Of a stretch of 11,348 nt of DNA, positions 6,965-11,348 are shown in pieces. The DNA comes from Pseudomonadota bacterium. GTDB lineage: Bacteria; Pseudomonadota; Alphaproteobacteria; Rhizobiales; Xanthobacteraceae. The stretch's first letter is position 1, and each line of letters starts with the position of its first letter. A program made the position numbers and the translations under genes. Below the pieces are notes generated by a model. That model did no database searches. It had not been told where the DNA came from and was given only the letters and a program-made list of their open reading frames with translations. The stretch is taken from the NCBI GenBank assembly GCA_023391175.1, contig JAEWBL010000021.1, positions 1 through 11,348 on the forward strand. The letters are read 5' to 3'.

Positions 6965-8128
6965 ATGACCGACGCCACATTCCTGCTGCTCATCAATTGC
7001 GCGATCGGCCTGACCTTCGCGGCAGCCTTCCTCGGAACCAGCTGGCGGTCCTCCATCCGCCTCGGGCGCTGGTGTGCCGCGGCGTTCGTGTGCGCGGCCG
7101 CCACCGTCACCATCGAGGCGCTAGCCCGCGACATCCCTTCCGTCCGGCTCGCCTCCACCCTCTCGTTCGGCTCGTTGGTCGCCGCGCTGTTCTTCATCAC
7201 GGCGGGACTGCGGCGCCATTACCGGCCCGATTCGTCCCTCCGGTGGCTGGGCGCAGCGTCTGTCGGGGCGGTGGCGTTCACTGCGCTCGTCGGGGTCGAT
7301 CTGCCGCGCGGGGGCTGGGCACAGGCGGTGACCTACCAATTGCCATTCGCGGCCATGACGGCGTTCGCCGCCGGCATCGTCCTGCGGCACGCGCCCCGGC
7401 GGGCGGTGGATCTGGTGCTCGCCGCCGTGCTCGGGCTCTGCGCGCTGCAATTCGCCGCCAAGTCCGTGCTCATCCCGCTGAACGGGGCCGACAACGGCGT
7501 CCGGGATTATCTTCTGAGTTCCTATGCCCGCTATTCGCAGACCGCCGGCAGCATCCTGTCTCTCATGCTCGGCGTGGCGCTGCTCGCCCTCGTCGTGACG
7601 GAGGTGATCGGCGAGGCCACCGGCCGGCTGGAGCGGGATGGCCTTTCAGGGGTCCTCACCCGGACCGCCTTCCTTGAGCGCGCGGAGCGTCTGGTCGATG
7701 GCGCGCTACCGGGAACGCACGTCGGCCTGCTCATGTGCGACCTCGATCACTTCAAGGCGATCAACGACCGGCTCGGCCATCCGGCCGGCGACGAGGTGAT
7801 CCGCCGGTTCGGCGCGCTGCTCGCCGCCTGCGCGGGCCCGCAGGACCTGTGCGGGCGCATCGGCGGCGAGGAATTCTGCCTGCTGCTGCCCGCCGCCGAC
7901 GCCGAGTCCCTGGCCCGCATCGCCTCTTTGCTGAAGACCGGGGCGGAGCAGATGCGCTTCGCCTGGCTGCCGGAGGAACGGCGGATCACCACCAGCCTCG
8001 GCGGCACGCTGGTCGCGCCCGGCGAACCCCTCGCCTCCGCCATCCGCCGCGCCGACGTCGCCCTCTATCAGGCCAAGGCGGACGGGCGGAACCGCTACCG
8101 GATGGCGGAACGCCCAGAGGCCGCCTGA
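6965..8128 (+). CDS. Membrane-anchored diguanylate cyclase (GGDEF domain)
   Basis: 387 residues. The N-terminal half is about seven hydrophobic segments (near 4-24, 37-55, 63-81, 94-112, 124-141, 147-170, 193-213), a membrane sensor of no family I can name. A GGDEF domain follows from about 222: LSGVLTRTAFLERAE (227-241), CDLDHFKAINDRLGHPAGDE (258-277) with metal-binding Asp259 and the base-contacting Asn/Asp pair, the active-site motif GGEEF (300-304), and the closing ADVALYQAKADGRNRY (363-378). It should make cyclic di-GMP from two GTP in the cytoplasm. The inhibitory RxxD site is degenerate: GPQD (291-294) keeps Asp but has Gly for Arg, so product feedback is probably lost. ATG at 6965 is chosen over GTG at 6944 for its AGGGAG site. 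No EAL or receiver domain is seen. The last 34 bases overlap the end of the opposite lyase gene. Confidence 0.94.
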   Translation: MTDATFLLLINCAIGLTFAAAFLGTSWRSSIRLGRWCAAAFVCAAATVTIEALARDIPSVRLASTLSFGSLVAALFFITAGLRRHYRPDSSLRWLGAASVGAVAFTALVGVDLPRGGWAQAVTYQLPFAAMTAFAAGIVLRHAPRRAVDLVLAAVLGLCALQFAAKSVLIPLNGADNGVRDYLLSSYARYSQTAGSILSLMLGVALLALVVTEVIGEATGRLERDGLSGVLTRTAFLERAERLVDGALPGTHVGLLMCDLDHFKAINDRLGHPAGDEVIRRFGALLAACAGPQDLCGRIGGEEFCLLLPAADAESLARIASLLKTGAEQMRFAWLPEERRITTSLGGTLVAPGEPLASAIRRADVALYQAKADGRNRYRMAERPEAA

Positions 8129-9045
8129 CCGCTTTCCCCCAGCGCCGCCGCCCGGGCGAGAAGGCGCTTCGCCGACAGATAGAACGGCACCTCGATGAGG
8201 AGGTCACCGAGCCGCGCCCGGTCCTGCCCGGCCGCGCGGGCGGCCTCGAAGGCGGCGACGACCGCCTCCGCCTCGGTGACGTCGGCGGCGGAGGGGGTCA
8301 TCACCGCGTTGATGAGCGGGATATGGCCGGGCTCCACCGCGCTCTTGGCGCTGTAGCCGAGCGCCCGGCCGGTGCGGGCGTCGGCGGCGCAGCCGTCCGG
8401 GTCGGCGAAGGTGTAGGGGCAGTCGATGGAGAGCACCTTCGCTGCCCGGGCTTCCAGATGCAGGCGCTGGCGGGCATAGGCCAGTTCCACCGCCGCCCGG
8501 CTGCGCGGCGCGTCGAGGTCTTCCGCGAGATCCTCGGTGGAGCATAGGAGGGCGGTCACGCGCGGGCTGGCGGTGGCGATGGCGTAGGTCTGCATGATGC
8601 CGCGCGCGGTCTCAAGGTTGGGCACGATCTCGATGGCACCCGGCGGCAGGCCGAGCCGCGCCTCGTGGCGGGTGATCTCCGCATCCAGCGCGATGACCTG
8701 AGCGGGCTCGGCGATCTTCGGCAGATGGATGGCGTCCGGCCGCCCTTCGATCACGCCCGCGAGGTCGGCGAGGCCATCGCCCTCCAGCGGGTTGATGCGC
8801 ACGCAAGCGACGATACCGGCCGCGCGCCACGCCGCCATCACCTCGGCCGACATGGCCCGCGCCGCGGCGCGCAGCTCCGGCGGCGTGAAATCCTCCAGTT
8901 CCTGAATCAGCGCATCCGCACCGCAATGGGTCGCCGCCATGAGCGCGCCCTTGTCGCCACCCGGCGCGAACAGCCAGCTGCGCCTGAGCGCCGGCGGCCT
9001 GCGGGCGCCCGTTTGCGCGGGTGTCTTCTCTTGTGTCGCCGACAT
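8095..9045 (-). CDS. HpcH/HpaI aldolase / CitE-like lyase family protein
   Basis: 316 residues of the citrate-lyase-beta (CitE-like) TIM-barrel family, which cleaves or forms C-C bonds in acyl-CoA or 2-keto acid substrates, or hydrolyses malyl-CoA, with a divalent metal. Visible family marks: RRSWLFAPGGDKGALMAA (21-38), ADALIQELEDFTPPE (43-57), substrate-type Arg83 in CVRINPLEGDGL, LPK (108-110), metal-type Glu145 in PNLETARGIM and Asp172 in STEDLAEDL, SIDCPYTFADPDG (206-218), then ALGYSAKSAVEPGHIPLIN (228-246). The last motif normally reads Gk..IHP; here His is Glu238. The ATG at 9045 has GAGAGGAAG about 6 bases upstream; an in-frame extension to 9372 runs through the LysR gene and is discarded. 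It lies 73 bases downstream of the LysR gene on the same strand and may be cotranscribed. No citrate-lyase alpha or gamma partner is present, so a stand-alone lyase or thioesterase is more likely; substrate unknown. Confidence 0.87.
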   Translation of the reverse strand: MSATQEKTPAQTGARRPPALRRSWLFAPGGDKGALMAATHCGADALIQELEDFTPPELRAAARAMSAEVMAAWRAAGIVACVRINPLEGDGLADLAGVIEGRPDAIHLPKIAEPAQVIALDAEITRHEARLGLPPGAIEIVPNLETARGIMQTYAIATASPRVTALLCSTEDLAEDLDAPRSRAAVELAYARQRLHLEARAAKVLSIDCPYTFADPDGCAADARTGRALGYSAKSAVEPGHIPLINAVMTPSAADVTEAEAVVAAFEAARAAGQDRARLGDLLIEVPFYLSAKRLLARAAALGESGQAASGRSAIR

Positions 9046-9118
9046 GGGTCTTCCTCTCCCGAGGCGGCGAGATGAGCCGGAACGCGCCCGGCGCACAAGA
9101 GGCTCGCGCGGGGCGACG

Positions 9119-10042
9119 TCAGGCTCCCGGATGCGCGCCCCGGAGCTTTTCGGCGAGGAAATCGACGAAGACGCGCACGCGGGCCGGCGTATTGGCGCCG
9201 CCGACGAACACCGCGTGGATGCTCTCGCGATCCTGCGGATTGAATTCCTCCAGCAGCGGCACCAGCGCGCCGCTGGCAAATTCGCCGCGCGCATTGGCTT
9301 CGTCGATGTGGAAATTGCCGACGCGGGTGATGCCCACGCCCTGCGCCGCGAGCTGCACCAGCGTCTCGCCATTGTTGGCCGTGATGTTGCCCTTCACCTC
9401 CAGCATGTAGTCGCGCCCGTCCTCCCGGAACGGCCAGCCCGGCTCGATGCGGCGGAAGCTGAAATCGAGGCAGTTGTGCCGGGCGAGGTCTGCCGGCACC
9501 TGGGGCGTGCCATGGCGCGCGAGATAGGCCGGGGATGCAATGACGGTGCGTCCCGTCTCGCCGAGGCGGCGGGCGGTCAGCGGGCTATCGGCGAGAGGGC
9601 CGAAGCGGATGGCCACGTCCACGCGCCCACCGAGCACGTCGGCGATCTCGTCGCTCAGCTCCATCTCCACATCGATGTCCGGATAGCGCGCCACGAATTC
9701 GCCGAGCAGGGGCACGATGACGAGGCGGCCATGGGCCATGGAGGCGCTGACGCGGATGCGGCCGCGCGGATTGGCCCGGTCGGCCAGCGCCGCCTCCGTC
9801 TCGTCAATGTCGGCGAGGATGCGCCGGGCGGCGCGGGCATAGGCCTCCCCCTCCTCGGTGAGGCGCAACTGGCGGGTCGTCCGCACCATGAGGCGGACAC
9901 CGAGCCGTGCCTCGATCCGGGCCACCGTCCGGCTCACCGCCGAAGGGGTCAGGCCCAGCTCCCGGGCGGCGCCGGAGAGGCTCCCCGCGCACGCGACCTT
10001 GAGGAAGGCGGCCATCTCTCCGGTCCGGTCGGGGCGGTCCAT
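9119..10042 (-). CDS. LysR-family transcriptional regulator
   Basis: 307 residues, the normal LysR length. The N-terminal winged helix-turn-helix is clear: MAAFLKVACAGSLSGAAREL (10-29), then LTPSAVSRTVARIEARLGVR (31-50) and the wing RTTRQLRLTEEGEAY (54-68). Residues from about 95 to 300 are the periplasmic-binding-like effector domain, opening GRIRVSASMAHGR and including DVAIRFG and the central ITANNGETLVQLAAQGVGITRV region. Sequence style is close to the CrgA/DmlR-type subgroup. The ATG at 10042 has GGAG 6 bases upstream. It is divergent from a DHA1 efflux gene (104-base gap with a LysR-box-like dyad) and directly upstream of the CitE-like gene, so it likely controls one or both. The effector is unknown. 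Confidence 0.95.
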   Translation of the reverse strand: MDRPDRTGEMAAFLKVACAGSLSGAARELGLTPSAVSRTVARIEARLGVRLMVRTTRQLRLTEEGEAYARAARRILADIDETEAALADRANPRGRIRVSASMAHGRLVIVPLLGEFVARYPDIDVEMELSDEIADVLGGRVDVAIRFGPLADSPLTARRLGETGRTVIASPAYLARHGTPQVPADLARHNCLDFSFRRIEPGWPFREDGRDYMLEVKGNITANNGETLVQLAAQGVGITRVGNFHIDEANARGEFASGALVPLLEEFNPQDRESIHAVFVGGANTPARVRVFVDFLAEKLRGAHPGA

Positions 10043-10083
10043 TCGTGACTCCGGCGCACAGATGCTAGTCTCGGATGCTCTCT

Positions 10084-10099
10084 ATTGCTGCACTGCAAT
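10084..10099. promoter_or_regulatory. Candidate LysR-regulator operator (T-N11-A dyad)
   Basis: ATTGC (10084-10088), six bases, then GCAAT (10095-10099): a perfect 5-base inverted repeat with the T-N11-A spacing (T at 10086, A at 10098) typical of LysR-family sites. It lies in the 104-base gap between the divergent regulator and efflux genes. A consensus-like TTGACA reads on the minus strand at 10104-10099, so the dyad would sit just downstream of the regulator's own -35, the usual place for autorepression; a matching -10 (GAGCAT, 18-base spacer) is poor. On the plus strand it lies 48 bases before the efflux ATG. Confidence 0.5.
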
Positions 10100-10146
10100 G
10101 TCAACCATATTCCGGGACAACACGATTTGCCCCGGAGTTTCCTCCC

Positions 10147-11319
10147 ATGAAGATCAACCTGCCGCTGGTGGCGCTCGCCATCGGCGCCTTCGGCATCGGC
10201 GTCACAGAATTCTCGCCCATGGGGATGTTGCCGATCATCGCCACGGACCTCGGCGTCTCCATTCCCGCCGCCGGGCTGCTGGTGAGCGCCTATGCCTTCG
10301 GCGTGCTGGTCACCGCCCCCATCATGACGCTCGCCTTCGCCAGCATGCCCCGGCGCCGGCTGCTGGTGCTCTCCATGGGCATCTTCACCGTGGGCAACCT
10401 CATCTCCGCCTTCGCCGACGGCTACTGGATGCTGCTCGCCGGCCGCATCGTCACCTCCTTCAACCACGGCGCCTTCTTCGGCGTCGGCGCGGTGGTGGCG
10501 GCGAGCGTGGTGCCGGCGGACAAGCGCGCCGGCGCAGTCGCCGCCATGTTCTCGGGCCTCACCATCGCCACCATCGGCGGCGTGCCGCTCGCCGCCTGGG
10601 TGGGCGAGGCCATCGGCTGGCGCGCGGCCTTCTTCGGCATCGCCGTCATTGGCGCCGTGGCCATGCTGGCGGTGCGCCTCTCCCTGCCCCCGCTGGAGGT
10701 GGAAGGCGAGAGCGACATGCGCTCGGAGCTGAAGGTGCTCATGCGCGGCCCGGTGCTCGCCGCGCTGCTGCTGACCGTGGTCAGCTCCAGCGCCATGTTC
10801 ACGGTCTTCACCTATATCGCGCCCATCCTGCAGGTGGAGACCGGTGCCGCCTCCGGCTTCGTCACCGCCATGCTGGTGGTCTACGGGCTGGGTCTCGCGC
10901 TGGGCAACTGGCTCGGGGGGCGCTTCGCCGACCGCTCGCTGGACGGCACGCTCATCGGCTCGCTGACAGCGGTGGCGGTGCTGCTGGTGCTGTTCGTCCC
11001 CGGCATGCGCTCGCACATCGCCACGGTGCCGCTCGTCTTCCTCTGGGGTATCGCCAGCTTCGCCCTCGTGCCGCCTCTGCAGATGCGGGTGGTCCACGAG
11101 GCGGCGGAGGCGCCACACCTCGCCTCGGCCATGAACATCGGTGCCTTCAATCTTGGCAATGCGCTGGGCGCGGCGCTGGGCGGGGCGGTGATCGATGCCG
11201 GGCTCGGCTATCCCGCCGTCTCCCTTGCCGGGGCAGGCACGGCCCTCGCCGGCCTCGCCTTTACCCTGCTGCTGCGGCGCGGCCGCCAGCGGACCGAAGC
11301 CGCGCCCGCCTGCGGCTGA
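10147..11319 (+). CDS. MFS transporter, DHA1 (drug:H+ antiporter) type
   Basis: 390-residue inner-membrane protein with about 12 hydrophobic segments, the normal 12-helix size for the DHA1 branch (AraJ/YdhP/chloramphenicol-resistance-like). Marks: ALAIGAFGIGVTEFSPMGML (9-28) in helix 1, a short degenerate motif A loop (FASMPRRRLLV, 64-74), Arg100 in LLAGRIVTSFNHGAFFGVG, the antiporter motif-C-like GLTIATIGGVPLAAWVGE (137-154), and a second motif A copy (GGRFADRSLDG) before helix 9. It likely exports a small compound using the proton gradient; substrate unknown. ATG at 10147 is preferred over an in-frame ATG at 10075, because GGAG at 10134-10137 is 9 bases upstream and the protein then begins directly with helix 1; the upstream frame crosses the putative operator. 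Divergent LysR regulator suggests inducible expression. Confidence 0.92.
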   Translation: MKINLPLVALAIGAFGIGVTEFSPMGMLPIIATDLGVSIPAAGLLVSAYAFGVLVTAPIMTLAFASMPRRRLLVLSMGIFTVGNLISAFADGYWMLLAGRIVTSFNHGAFFGVGAVVAASVVPADKRAGAVAAMFSGLTIATIGGVPLAAWVGEAIGWRAAFFGIAVIGAVAMLAVRLSLPPLEVEGESDMRSELKVLMRGPVLAALLLTVVSSSAMFTVFTYIAPILQVETGAASGFVTAMLVVYGLGLALGNWLGGRFADRSLDGTLIGSLTAVAVLLVLFVPGMRSHIATVPLVFLWGIASFALVPPLQMRVVHEAAEAPHLASAMNIGAFNLGNALGAALGGAVIDAGLGYPAVSLAGAGTALAGLAFTLLLRRGRQRTEAAPACG

Positions 11320-11337
11320 CGCCCCCTCCCGGGGGCG
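11320..11337 (+). terminator. GC-rich hairpin after the efflux gene
   Basis: CGCCCCC (11320-11326), loop TCCC, GGGGGCG (11331-11337): perfect 7-base stem starting one base after the stop codon. No T-run follows within the window, so it may be a weak or factor-assisted terminator, or an mRNA 3' stabilising structure. Confidence 0.5.
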
Positions 11338-11348
11338 CGGCTCTCCAG

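Noticed and set aside
8939..10048. 369-codon open frame on the plus strand opposite the LysR and CitE-like genes
   Set aside because: It crosses two supported genes and their gap and shows no recognisable domain.
9949..11118. 389-codon open frame on the minus strand opposite the efflux gene
   Set aside because: It is highly biased to His, Glu, Gly and Ala and would cover the LysR/efflux promoter region. The plus-strand transporter is well supported.

Overview
The window is GC-rich, with dense, tightly spaced genes and strong G/C at third codon positions. Gene content (PotD-type ABC uptake operon, OprB-type porin with an Ala/Pro-rich N-terminus, DHA1 efflux pump) and codon bias suggest an alphaproteobacterium of the Hyphomicrobiales, such as a Xanthobacteraceae relative. 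This placement is an inference from style, not from a marker gene. Ten protein genes are supported. I saw no rRNA, tRNA, CRISPR array, insertion sequence or attachment site.

Region 1 (1-5008, + strand) is one co-directional cluster. It holds the C-terminal part of a periplasmic solute-binding protein, two inner-membrane permeases and an ATPase (a spermidine/putrescine/2-aminoethylphosphonate-type importer). These are followed by a divergent membrane-dipeptidase-like (M19) protein and a small V4R-like (DUF5943-type) protein. From memory, the last two resemble a pair beside the dimethylglycine demethylase genes of Pseudomonas aeruginosa, so the cluster may import and process a methylated amine or betaine. 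The M19 protein lacks several canonical metal ligands, so its chemistry is open. A strong bidirectional hairpin (5027-5066) ends the cluster.

Region 2 (5076-8128) has an OprB-type outer-membrane porin on the minus strand and, divergently, a membrane-anchored diguanylate cyclase on the plus strand. They share a 404-base intergenic region containing an AT-rich patch with a short dyad. The cyclase has an intact GGEEF site but has lost the arginine of its inhibitory RxxD site.

Region 3 (8095-11337) has a CitE/HpcH-type lyase and a LysR regulator on the minus strand, and a DHA1-family efflux transporter divergent from the regulator. A dyad with LysR-box geometry lies in the 104-base LysR/transporter gap. 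The lyase gene and the cyclase gene overlap tail-to-tail by 34 bases. The transporter gene ends in a perfect GC-rich hairpin.
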